A DNA stretch of 64,000 nucleotides from Euptelea pleiosperma (Eukaryota > Streptophyta > Magnoliopsida > Ranunculales > Eupteleaceae), in assembly GCA_035048495.1 (NCBI GenBank), contig CM068540.1, forward strand, positions 11,082,829 to 11,146,828, in the 5' to 3' direction. Made by a program: the position numbers and the translations under genes. This document shows, piece after piece, positions 1 through 10,070 of this stretch (the first letter of the stretch is position 1; each line of letters starts with the position of its first letter). A model generated the notes under the pieces. It did no database searches. It worked only from the letters and a program-made list of their open reading frames with translations, and was not told the DNA's origin.

Positions 1-2149
1 TTAGAGGAAGAAAAGAACTAGATAGATCTATGGAGAGAGACAATAGAGAGCCAATCTAGAGAGAGAAATAGGAATCTATTCTAGAGATAGAGGAGGCTAG
101 AGAATAGGGAGAGAAAGGGAGAAAATTTAGAGAGAGAACTTTACCTTCGGATGAGTGGTTGAGAGCAAACCTTGATTGGCCAATCAAAGGTGATCGCCGA
201 CGTTAATGGAGGCTGTCGCTGGCTGTTGATGGTAGGAGGAGCGGACCAGCAAGGTGAAAACCGAAATGTGGTGGAGAATGGTGGTGATGGAAGGCAGAGA
301 AAGGAAGGAGAAGGAGGTGCTGGGCGGTACTTAGTTGCAGGTGGTGGTGTTGCTGTTTGCAACACCAGAGATGGTGAAGCGTGGCAAGAAGACTGTGGGG
401 GGGGCAGCACGTGCTCGCCTGCCAACAATGTGAGGAGCGTCGCTGGCTATTGAGCCGTTGAGGGGCAGCATAGGGGGAGGGATCCACAAGACGTCCACGG
501 AGTTGCTGTCCGTTAAAAACGAGTGGATGAAGCCGGTCTGCAAGTGTTGCAGACCGTGACGGGTAGAGAAAAGGGTGGACGGTGCTATGCTCAAGAAGGA
601 GCTGTAGGTCAAGCAGCAATGAAGACCAAGAAGGAGAAGAGAAAGAAGAGAATCGGACCGGTGTGGCTTTGGCCGGAGTTGCAGGCTTTGCAACTCCGGC
701 GTTTGATTAGAGAAGGAGATAATCGCTGGTGGAGAAAGGAGGTTGTGTTGTCCGTTGGGCAGCACGTTGGAGAGGGCAGAAAGGAGGGGCACGGTTGCTG
801 AAATGGGAGAGATACGAAGGGCAGCCCTCAGTTGGCCGGAGTTGCAACCTGCAACTCCGGCGGTGGTTTTAATGAAGAAGACGGTGATAGGAGTGGATGG
901 TGCAGGCGGTGCTAGTGGTGCTGCTCGCCTTTGCAGACGCAGGAAGAAGAAGAAAAAGAAGAAAAAGAAGAAGAAGAAGAAGAAGAAGAAGAAGAAGAAG
1001 AAGAAGAAGAAGGAGAAGAAGAAGCGGCCGGAGTTCTGCAACTCCGGCGAGATCAAGATAAAGAAGAAGAAGAAGAAGAAGAAGAAAGGGAAGGAAGAAG
1101 AGGAAAGAACGTAGGGGGGGTTTTTGGGAAGAGAAAGGAGAGGGGAGAGGGATTAGGGTTTGGAAAATTAGGGTTCGTCCCCCTCCTTCCCCCTTTTTAA
1201 AGCTTCCCTATTTCCTTTATGGGGAATCTCCCCAATTAGTGGACCCCCCATTTAATTAAAATTATTTTGAAATTCGCGGGGTCCACTAACTGGTCGGACA
1301 GCGGGTCGATGAAGATGGGCCCGGCTACTGGCCCGCATGGATTGATGATGTCTATCGTCTCACAAGATGATGTGACAGACAGTCTGATGGCGATCGGATG
1401 GATGGTGACTTGCTTGGGACCCAGATTAGTAGATCGATGGATTTAGAGAGATCCAACGGTCCGATTGAAGATCCAACGGTCCGATGGAAGATCCAACGGT
1501 CAGAAAGCTAAGGGAGATGAGATAGAGCTGATGGGCAGGAGTTCTGGGGTTAGGTCAGTAGATTCGAGGACCGAGAGATGAAGAGAGAGAGAGAATAAGA
1601 AGAGATGAGAGAAAAAGTATCAAAAAAATGGAAAAAAGCACTGGCGGAGGGTCTGGAACCCTGGTCTTCACTGTGACCATCCTCACGCTTCTCCAGTAGA
1701 GTCGACTATCATTCTTTGCTGACTCATGTGGCTTTAAACGCTTTGGTCCGTCTCTTGGTCATTGGCTCTCCTGCTCTCTTCGTTCTTTGGGCCGGCTTTT
1801 TGGTCCTCATAGTTGGCCCATATCTTTTAGTCATAGCATGTGGGCTCTTTAAGCTTTGATAATGGGCTTTCCTGATCGATGTGGGCTCGCAAGTCTCGAG
1901 AATTGTCCCATCGGGGTTTCCTGCGACAGAAGAAGCGCGTAATGAGACTCTATCAGAATGACTACATGTCTAGACTTCCGAAAATGTGTTTAATGCATGC
2001 AAATATACCATTTCGTCCAGAAAAGTGTGTTCTACGCAACACAAGAGACTCTTACGTAGAAAAGTAGGTAAATAGAGTATTTTACGTAAGAGAATGCAAT
2101 AACGCTAAAAGGATAATTGCTTAAAATAAGCACTTTTGAGCGAATATCA
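1..2149 (-). mobile_element. LTR-A copy A1 (solo-LTR-like, left end outside window)
   Basis: The right end, GAGCGAATATCA at 2149, is the reverse complement of the canonical LTR-A start, so this copy lies on the minus strand. It has three TCCAACGGTC motifs at 1452, 1472 and 1492, (GAA)n at 941-1024 and 1060-1087, and CCGGAGTTGCA dyads at 672-700, 835-861 and 1027-1048. Half of the promoter palindrome is missing near 1202-1225. The lysine- and glutamate-rich reading frames at 743-1200 are only translated GAA repeats. It is inserted in an older copy (A2); AGACG at 2150-2154 is the likely right target duplication, but the left one is outside the window. Confidence 0.85.
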
Positions 2150-3453
2150 AGACGCGGGTTAGTTAGAGAGATTAGGGGAAGGAGAGAGTCGTGGCCTGTT
2201 AGTTATGGGAGGAAAGAATCCTCGTGGGAGAGAATAGGAATAAGGGAGGACTTGTTCCTCCCTTTGACTGGATGGGCTCAAGCACAATGGGCCCTTCTAA
2301 TAAGTTAATCCTTGGCCCACTTTATTCAAGTGAGGCTTTGGCCTTTGGACATGAAGGTCGTGGGCTTCTTTGGTTGTACTAGAGGCTATGGGCCAATGAG
2401 ATCACATGGGTTATTGAGAACCCATGGATATTAAATGGGTGAAGGCCATGGGCCATGGGCCATGGACTTGAGTTTTGGAGGCTTGTCGGCCACTTGGCCA
2501 TAGGTTTTGTGGACCGTTTGGCCAAGTGACTTGTGGGACACTTGGCCATGAGATTTGTGGGCCATTCTTCAGGCCGTGGAATGAATGGGTGGATCACCAC
2601 GATACTGTCAGATCTAGAGAGATCCAACGGTCCAATAGAAGATCTAATGGTTCAATAGATGATCTAAAGGTGGAAAAGCTATGGGAGATGTGATAGAGCT
2701 AGAGGAGAAGAGATCAGAGGTTAGATGATGGAGATCGGAGGATTAGGATGATCGATCTAAAGATCGGATGGTGAGATATATGCAATTCGATCATTGAGAG
2801 GGGGATCGGAAGGTAAATTTAGGGATCTAATGGTAGGATGAGATGATCTACGGGTTAAATATTAGCGTCTAGAGAGATGGAGAGAGAATTAGGAGAGAAG
2901 AGAGAAAATAATACAAAATAAAGACAAAAGAGCTGGCAGAGGGTCTTGAACCCTGATCTTCAATGTAATCTTCAGTCGGCTTCACCAATCACGTAAGCCA
3001 TCATTTTATGTCCTTTGGTGCAGCTTTTAATCACTTTGGCCCGTCTCTTGGTTTTCAACTTTGCCTCTCTCTTGGTACTTTATCTGGCTCTATGATCCTC
3101 TGACTTGGCCCTTACTTGGCCTGTATCTTCTAGTCATAGCATGTTGGCTCTTTAAGCTTTGATATAAGGCTTCTATGGTTGATCATGGGCCCGCAAGTCT
3201 TGAGAATAGCCCGATCGGGTTTCCTACAATAACGAAGAGCGCGTAATGAGACTTAATCAAAATAGCTTCATATCTAGACTTTCAGAAATATGTTTAATGC
3301 ATGCAAATATACCATTTCGTCCAGAAAAGTGTGTTCTACGCAATGAAAGATACTCTTAAGTAGAAAAGTGGATAAATAGGGAAGTTTTACGTAGGAGAGT
3401 GCGATAACGCTAAAGGATAATGACTTAAAATAAGCACTTTTAAGCGAATATCA
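2150..3453 (-). mobile_element. LTR-A copy A2, old and diverged, cut by A1
   Basis: The right end at 3453 (TTTTAAGCGAATATCA) and the segment from about 2590 align with other LTR-A copies, including the AACGG motif region (2610-2665), the 'ggcagagggtct' block at 2934 and the GCATGCAAATATACC block near 3300. The stretch 2150-2590 is strongly diverged, with repeats of GGCCATGG and 'cacttggcca'. It is followed by CACAT (3454-3458), possibly its target duplication. It is older than A1, which lies inside it. Only its U3-side part is in the window. Confidence 0.75.
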
Positions 3454-5434
3454 CACATCTATGTTCATCCTTACCTATCCCCATGAAACCCTCCCCATCG
3501 AGTTCCAGCATGTCAAAAACTGTCTGCCAGTTTTTGTCTAGAGGGGCTTTGGCTCCCCCCGTGTGTACCTCTCGCACGGTTGGCTATTCCGACACCGTTT
3601 CCATACCTACATATGAGTTCTAGTTAGTGTCATTTTAAACAAATCCTAACGCCTCATTTCACTCAGCAGTAGAACATCACTCAGTAGTAGAACATCACAA
3701 AGGACACAGATTTGAAATCCGACTGGCGACATGTGACCTCTGCTCTCATTGCTCCGCTAGTAGCTGTTCAACCTCAGGTGATTTCTTTACCTCTGGTGCC
3801 GACATCGGGTACTGTTGATTCCATGGCTATTGGCTGCAAGATTGGCTCAGTTCTTATTGGGGAGTCTGATTCATCCCTAGAGTATTCAGGTTTTGGCTTT
3901 GTTTGGCACTCGGGTCTTTTGAACCCGACCTTCTTGATCTTCTTGAATGGGCCGGTTGAGACGGTTCTTGTTGCTTTCTTTCCTTGGGCCACCCCAGGAG
4001 GTATTTTACCATGCCGCGACAAGCGAGGTGCAGCGCCTCCCAAGGTTTCTATTTGGGCCCTCTTGGGACTTCCATCCCGACCCTGCTTGGTCCCCCGTTG
4101 CAGCCTAGTCGATCTCCGGGGAGGTGAGGGTACCTCAATTCTATAGGGTTCTTCTATTTCTCACAACCTCGGGATGACTTCTTGTTCTTCTCTTCGTCGA
4201 GAGGAGTCTGATCTCTGCTTAGATTGCCTCTCCCTTACTGACTTGCTTGTGGAGTGAAAGTAGGGTTTTTCCGCGTCGTTGGTTACGGAAACCCTAGAAT
4301 CAACAAGATTTGTAATTTGATCTGATGTTTAATCCTGCAAAATTATGAATTCTCGCATAGTAGGAAGTGTCGGATGTCGATCCACACTCGGGGTTAGTTC
4401 GCGCAAATTAGAACACAAAATAACGAAAAATTGTTAGAAGAATGGAGGGGTGAGGATGGTGATTAATGTTCTATTTTTAAACATGCTTGGTGATTTTAGA
4501 GAGATAAATTGCTACAACTAACAAGAGCATAGAAAAGATGAAACAACTATTGAAACACTTCAAAATAATTCTTTTATTGATAAAAACAAAGCAATCTCTG
4601 ACACTTTTTGAAATTAAAAGCTACTTTAAAATAAATAAAGAAATCTAGATCTAGATAGAGAAAAATGAGAAAGAGAGAAAAAAAAGTATTATAGAAACCT
4701 AGAGAGAGAGAGTAAAAAAAAAGAGAAAAGTAGAGAGAAAAGAAGCGAATTAGAGAGAGAAAGTATGAGGGAGAGAATGAACTAGAGAGAAAAGGCAATC
4801 GAAATCTAGAGAGAGGAAGTAATTCTAGAGAGATAAACTTATACCCTATCACTTATCAAGAGGAAGATCGCCGGAGGAGTAGAGAGCATCGATCGGGGTG
4901 GTGGCATTCCGACAAAGAGGAGGAGGAGATTTGCTTGCTGGCCGGTGAAGGCCATGGAGTGCTCCACGTACATCAACAGGCAGATGGGTTGCAAGAGGAT
5001 GGAAAGGATGCTACTGCTAGTAGCGTTAATGGAGGTGCACACACCTATGAGGGAGTCCTTCGGTGGTGGTTCAAATGGCGAGGATGGTGTTGCAGGCCGG
5101 AGATGAGGCTAGAGAAGTGGAGAAGGAAGACCAGTCCGTGAGGACGGTGGTGCACTTGTGGTGCTTGCTGCTAAAGCAGTTGCAGGTGTGGTGGAGGGTG
5201 CTGCCAAGGAGACTGATGTGAAGGCGAGGTGGAGGGCAGACGTCCTCTTCTTCTTCTCTTTTCTGGTTCTTTTTTTTTTTCTTTTTGTTTGTGGAACGGT
5301 GAAGAAGAGGAGGAGGGTGACGGTGGCTGGGTTTGCTTGAGGGATCCCAAAGGAGGATAGGACGATGGAGGAGATGAGGAGAGGGAGGCGAAGATAGAAG
5401 TGCTGTGTAACGTGGGGCGTAAGGAGCACTGACG

Positions 5435-5462
5435 GCCGGAGTTGCAGGTCTGCAACTCCGGC
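5435..5462. repeat. CCGGAGTTGCA dyad (palindromic hairpin motif)
   Basis: GCCGGAGTTGCAG and its reverse complement are separated by two bases. A second, tighter dyad is at 5599-5622. The same motif recurs in the leader part of nearly every LTR-A copy (for example 672-700, 17358-17385, 34407-34434, 51609-51635), next to GAA/TTC tracts. Confidence 0.85.
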
Positions 5463-5518
5463 GTTAAAAAAAAAACGGTAATGAAAAACGAAAACGAAAA
5501 CGAAAAAAAAAAAAGAAA

Positions 5519-5569
5519 AAGAAGAAGAAGAAGAAGAAGAAGAAGAAGAAGAAGAAGAAGAAGAAGAAG
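5519..5569. repeat. (GAA)n microsatellite in LTR-A
   Basis: An uninterrupted GAA tract in the leader part of A3. Matching tracts lie at the equivalent place in A1 (941-1024), A4 (TTC, 16936-17045 and 17459-17523), A7 (49533-49602) and A9 (TTC, 51522-51566). Length varies greatly between copies, as expected for slippage. Confidence 0.9.
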
Positions 5570-5781
5570 GAGACTGATGCCGTGGAGGAGCACTGACGGC
5601 CGGAGTTGCAGGCAACTCCGGCGAAGAAGAAGAAGAAGATGAAGAAAATGAGAAAGAGAAAAGAAGAAAAAGAAGAAGAATGGGGCCAAGGGTGAATGCG
5701 GGATTGATAGGGGGAGAGAAAGGAGAAGATTTGAGGGGGATTAGGGTTCGAACGAACCCTTCTCCCTCCTCTTATAAAGCT

Positions 5782-5807
5782 CCCTATTTCCATTAATGGA
5801 AATAGGG
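5782..5807. promoter_or_regulatory. 26-bp perfect palindrome with CArG core, next to TATA box (A3)
   Basis: The half-site CCCTATTTCCATT is followed directly by its exact reverse complement. The centre reads CCATTAATGG, which fits the MADS-box CArG consensus CC(A/T)6GG. Read on the minus strand, a CTTTATAAG TATA-like box follows within a few bases (5771-5779). A6 has the identical palindrome (34585-34610); A9 and A10 have CCATTAAAGG instead. Confidence 0.6.
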
Positions 5808-6100
5808 TATTTTTTGAAAATAAAAAATATTTTTTTTTTTTTTTTAAGTAAAAACCTACTTTTCTATGGGGAATCTCCCCAATTAGTGGACCCCCCCATT
5901 TAATTAAAATTATTTTTGAAATTCGCGGGGTCCACTAACTGGTCGGACAGCGGGTCGATGCTGATGGGCCCGGCTACTGGCCCACATGGACTGATGATGT
6001 CCATCGTCTCACAAGATGATGTGACAGGCATTCTGAAGGCGATCGGATGGATGGTGACTTGATTGGGACCCAGATTGGTAGATCGACGGATCTAGAGAGA

Positions 6101-6151
6101 TCCAACGGTCCGATTGAAGATCCAACGGTCCGATGGAAGATCCAACGGTCA
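6101..6151 (-). promoter_or_regulatory. Three MSA-like AACGG motifs, 20-bp spacing (A3 U3)
   Basis: TCCAACGGTC starts at 6101, 6121 and 6141. The last reads TCCAACGGTCA, a full match to the M-phase-specific activator consensus (T/C)C(T/C)AACGG(T/C)(T/C)A bound by MYB3R proteins; the others match 10 of 11. The spacing is exactly 20 bp. Conserved in other copies, so it is unlikely to be a chance hit, but function is inferred. Confidence 0.5.
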
Positions 6152-7148
6152 GAAAGCTAAGGGAGATGAGATAGAGCTGATAGGCAGGAGTTCTGGGGTT
6201 AGGTCAGTAGATTCGAGGATCGAGAGATGAAGAGAGAGAGAGAATAAGGAGAGATGAGAGAAAAAGTATCAAAAAAAATGGAAAAAAGCACTGGCGGAGG
6301 GTCTGGAACCCTGTTCTTCACTGTGACCATCCTCACGCTTCTCTAGTAGAGTCGACCATCATTCTTTGCTGACTCATGTGGCTTTAAACGCTTTGGTCCG
6401 TCTCTTGGTCATTGGCTCTCCTACTCTCTTCGTTCTTTGGGCCGGCTTTTTGGTCATCTTATTCAGCCCATATCTTCTAGTTATAGCATGTGGGCTTGTT
6501 AAGCTTTGATAATGGGCTTTCATGATCGATTTGGGCCCACAAGTCTCGAAAATCGTCCCATCGGGGTTTCCTGCGACAGAAGAAGCGCGTAATGAGACTT
6601 TATCAGAACGGCTTAATATTTAGACTTCCGAAAATGTGTTTAATGCATGCAAATATACCATTTCGTCCAGAAAAGTGTGTTTTACGCAATGAGATAGACT
6701 CTTACGTAGAAAAGTGGATAATTAGAGCAGTTTTACGTAGGAGAGTGCGATAACGCTAACAGGATAAGTGCTTAAAATAAGCACTTTTGAGCGAATATCA
6801 TGGAGCCCTCACCTTCTACCCTCAACATGGGATCTGGCCCGAAAATAGCGCATCGCCCTACGTAATTCAATCTCTTCTCCAGGGTGTCGACGACTTCCTT
6901 TATCTCCGGCTCGCCGTAGCTTCCCAGACAAAGCCTCAACATCTCCAAATGCCGATATGTCGTCTTCCCCTGCTTTGTGGGTGGCACCACCTTTAACACC
7001 TTGACGGTGCAGATACAGTTGAAGAAGTAATGCTCTAACACCCAGTCGTTGCCCACGATGTTGGGTAAAGGATAGCAGATGTCCTGGTCAAAGCCAAGCT
7101 GCAGTGCTACTCGGTGTGGCCGGTACGCTACAGCTACAGCCTCCTTTT

Positions 7149-7800
7149 CAGATTTTACTCGCTTTTCGAGGAAAATGGCATGTGCTTTTCTGTAAAAATG
7201 AGAGCTCTCCCTGAAAATCTAACTACATACGATTGTATAGGAGGAGGTCCTACACAATCGTATATCATTACTTTTTGAATCCCCTGCACGCATCTCGAGG
7301 AAAATAGCATTGGTGCTTTTCTATGGATATGAGGGGTATTTTTGTAAATGTAATTGCATACGATTGTATAGGATGGGATCCTACACAATCGTATGTCACT
7401 AATTTTATGCTCCCTTGCACGAATCTGGAGGAAAAGGGCATATGTGCTTTATCTCATTTTCAATCGTAGATCTTCTAGATCTGACTCCATAGGGTTGTGT
7501 AGACTTCCTTCCTACACAATCGTATTCAATTAGTTTTTCTGACCTATGGGTGGTTGGCTCAGAAATCGAGGCATGCCCTTTATGCAAGAATCCAGCCTTG
7601 ATTTGTCAAATATGAGGGCATACGGTTTTGTATCCCTATGTTTTACACAACCGTATGTAGTTACTTCTTGGAGAATTGGGCTGGTTCTGCTCAAAACTAA
7701 CCCTCTTCATTTTTCTTGAAATCCGCACCAGTTGTGCTATTTCTGACTGAATACAGTTGTGTATTCTCATCTCTTACACAACCGTAGGTGCTCATCTCCC
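7149..7800. repeat. 131-bp tandem repeat, five units with palindromic cores
   Basis: Each unit contains a dyad of the form ATACGATTGTATAGG ... CCTACACAATCGTAT. The left arms start at 7227, 7358, 7489, 7620 and 7751, so the spacing is exactly 131 bp four times. The between-core sequence is also repeated, for example 'gaggaaaatggcat' at about 7158, 'gaggaaaatagcat' at 7295 and 'gaggaaaagggcat' at 7428. The arms are best kept in the first two units and drift in the last two, sometimes with matching changes on both sides (ACGATTGT to ACGGTTTTGT with ACAACCGTA). The array starts where the inverted PMD remnant ends. It probably lies in the 3' non-coding part of the Tat-like element, where tandem repeats are common. 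Confidence 0.85.
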
Positions 7801-8111
7801 CAGTAAAATACCCTCCCCAAGTCCTCTGCTCTTGAAGGAATGACATTTGTGGTTATGTGTCGGCAGTCAGTATTCCCGTCCCTTGGTCGTGATTTTCGTA
7901 ACGATCCGCATTTCACTGTCAACATAAAGCCCCCTCGCCGGATGCACGCCAAGTGGTACACCAAGTGCGTTGGCAAACATGAGAAAAAAGGGGCCTAAAT
8001 ACAAAGGATGAGATAGGGGGAAGAACTGGAGCCTATAAATAGCCACAGGGAGCTCATAAGGAAACACCAACCAAGAAAGCGTTCCCAAAACCGATCCAAA
8101 GGAAGAGCAAC
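7801..8111. other. Non-coding stretch before a plus-strand ORF
   Basis: No gene, LTR end or RNA gene seen. A CTATAAATA TATA-like box at 8033-8041 lies about 75 bp before the ATG at 8112, so this could be the promoter of the antisense ORF that follows. Confidence 0.35.
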
Positions 8112-8861
8112 ATGTCGTCGAGGAAAAGGCGAGTGAGTTCAACCAGAACCACGGGGGAATCGATGGTCATCCAAGACATGACCTTCATGCAAATGTATCG
8201 GCGTGGCTTCTGGGATCCTGACAGGGTGCTGGATGTGAGTACGGAGCACACTGATGAGGCCAAGTACATAATGACCTATAGTGTTGACAACCTGAAATAC
8301 CCTCAAGTTCCGTCCTATGATCAAGTCGTGGGCAAGGCCTGCCAATCCCGAGAAGAGGCCATTGACATGATGTGGGAGATGTATCTCTGCGTCATAAGGC
8401 TCGTGGCCGAGCACTCCTTTGAGTGACGAGGAGAGGATCTGAAAAGTATAGTCGCCACCATGCGAGTACTGACAATAGCAGGATTCTGTATGGGATTCCT
8501 CCGTGAACATCTCATGGAAAGCCATGCCAGGGCCCTGGAGGGGTTGCAGAAGAATGAAGCGACCTTGACTAAGCTTCGAGAGCAGTTGGCAGCGGCTATA
8601 GAGGAGAGTGCACGGGCAACGGGGTTGAGATAGGCCAAAGCACGAGTGGCCGATCTGTCATGGAAGCTGGCAGCACTACAAGAGGAGCTCCGAGAGGCGG
8701 AGGAGCACGTGAAAGAGATTGAAGGGGCCCCAGAAGTAGAGGGTGGGGCCAGTGTATTAGGCACCCTGGTAGAGCAAAAGGAGCTGGAGGTGCAAGACAC
8801 CCATGAACAACTGAACCGTCTGGAATCGGATATGGCAAGGCTGCAGAGTCTGCTGTTGTAG
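8112..8861 (+). pseudogene. Unrecognised coiled-coil ORF upstream of PMD ORF, two stops
   Basis: One reading frame of 250 codons runs from the ATG at 8112 to the TAG at 8861, broken by TGA at 8424 and TAG at 8631. The N-terminal part (MSSRKRRVSSTRTTGESMVI...) has no motif I recognise. The C-terminal third is charged and heptad-like (SWKLAALQEELREAEEHVKE), a likely coiled coil. A TATA-like box stands 75 bp upstream. It lies on the same strand as the PMD ORF at 10071 and on the opposite strand to the pol genes at 14949-21830, so it probably belongs to the same antisense extra-ORF region. It could be a 5' part of that transcription unit rather than a separate gene. The two in-frame stops argue that it is dead. 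Confidence 0.5.
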
Positions 8862-10070
8862 GGCTTAGACCGGTAGGGCGGGCTAGAGGCAGATGTAATG
8901 TGTCCCGTATAAAGGTAGGGGCCAAAATTATAGGAAATGTAATGCAGTTTCCGTTATAATGAAAAAATCTCTGCTTAACGAGTGTCGTGGTAGCACGTAG
9001 AGTTGAAATGAGGGTAACAGCCGCCAAAAAATGGCTGTAATAGTGCTATCAGTTTCCACGTGTCCGTATAGAAGTTAAGGACAGGTGGGAAGCGACAGTA
9101 TTCAAAAAATAATCTCATAGCCAAAAATATGACCATCTGCCAGTAGGGCATGTGTAAAGAGAAATCAGCCCAAAGTCCTGATGGGCGTCAATCCCATGGT
9201 AAAACAATGAAGAACCGTGTAATAGCAGGCCATAGGAACAAACAGGACCACAAACGGTCGCCCGAGGCCTCTAGAAATGGTAATTGAAGGTGAAGGGCAG
9301 AATCATCCAGTAAAAAATGGAGTTATATATAAGAAAGAGTTTGAAATTTTTTCATAAAAAATCATTTTTACTGTTCACAGGCACGGAAGCTCTGCCAAAA
9401 TTGCAAGAAATCCTAGACAAAGGTTCTAAATAACAGGGAACATCTAAAAATAAGGTAATAAAAATAATAAAGATGGATAAAAGATGAAAAATGACCGAAA
9501 AAATATGAAAAATGCCCAAAAGGGTAGAACCAAGGGTTTGTGAGATCTCCCAAATGAGTGGGAGATAACCCAAAATGTTTCAGGGGAATGTGAGTGGGGT
9601 AAAAATGATCCACCCTTTCAAATTTGGTTAAGTGTGCATGAATGCACCAAGCAAAAATGATTTTGGGGGTTATGGGGTTAGAAAACCGACCCAAGGGCAT
9701 CAAAAATCTCCCAAACGAAGGGAAAACGGTTGGGGAGATTCTAGGGGATGATAGTAGGGGGGAAAATAGAAATTTCCTTCAAATTTTGGAAGAAACCGCT
9801 CAAAAACGAAGGAGAATCAATGATTTTTAGCGAATTGGGGTTTTTTTTTTCCACCCCAGAGGTTAATAAGCAAGGAATTCCCCCTTTCATTCCTTTGAGA
9901 TGATTGACCGAACTAAGATCCTAAAATTAACTTTTCTAAGGAAAAAATTTAAATCTGACTTGACTTCGGTGATGTATGCAGGGTTGGTTCGGTAGAAATA
10001 CCTACAGAGCGGCGTGAGTGGACTATCACGTGGAACCGCTTGACGGAAATAAGTTAGAAACAAGAAGAAA
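8862..10070. other. Non-coding spacer between the two antisense ORFs
   Basis: AT-rich, with no frame of convincing length and no LTR termini. Short ORFs at 9352-9703 (minus) and 9642-9830 (plus) have no recognisable content. It may be an intron or untranslated part of the antisense unit. Confidence 0.4.

Larger units (their letters stand above)
4255..6800 (-). mobile_element. LTR-A copy A3, complete solo LTR
   Basis: On the plus strand it starts TGAAAGTAGGG and ends GCGAATATCA, and is flanked by the perfect 5-bp duplication TGGAG (4250-4254, 6801-6805). No internal region is present, so it is a solo LTR of 2546 bp, canonical on the minus strand. It carries TCCAACGGTC at 6101, 6121 and 6141, the promoter palindrome at 5782-5807, a TATA-like CTTATAAAG at 5771-5779 (minus-strand CTTTATAAG), (GAA)n at 5519-5569 and two CCGGAGTTGCA dyads. 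It sits inside the minus-strand PMD remnant. Confidence 0.95.
3454..7148 (-). pseudogene. Plant mobile domain ORF remnant, C-terminal part, minus strand
   Basis: Minus-strand reading at 6806-7148 and 3454-4249 (interrupted by solo LTR A3) is homologous to the plus-strand sequence at 11420-12430 of this window: both encode GNDWVLEHYFFNCIC-like, LCLGSYGEPEIKE-like and RPECQTKPKPEYS-like stretches in the same order. That plus-strand sequence is the continuation of a plant mobile domain (PMD) ORF, so this is a second, inverted copy of the same region. The homology stops at 7148, exactly where the 131-bp tandem array begins. The frame has stops, including one in a poorly conserved section near 4165, and the PMD core itself is absent. 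PMD ORFs are known as antisense extra ORFs of Tat-type retrotransposons; no function is implied for this remnant. Confidence 0.7.

Noticed and set aside
743..1200. Long lysine- or glutamate-rich reading frames as proteins
   Set aside because: They are translations of GAA microsatellites in an LTR leader; length follows repeat number and no frame is conserved between copies. Same for 5109-5793, 16773-17547, 30546-30899 and 49339-49734.
2112..2149. LTR-A as a Helitron, because a hairpin (TGCTTA..TAAGCA) lies close to its end
   Set aside because: The end is CA, not CTRR; copies have TG/CA termini with 5-bp duplications, and A10 has a PBS. These fit LTR retrotransposons.
3712..4146. Plus-strand 144-codon ORF
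   Set aside because: It is antisense to the minus-strand PMD remnant, whose protein matches the plus-strand copy at 11700-12230.
7149..7800. CRISPR-like array
   Set aside because: The whole 131-bp unit is repeated, not only a short repeat with unique spacers, and the DNA is plant nuclear.
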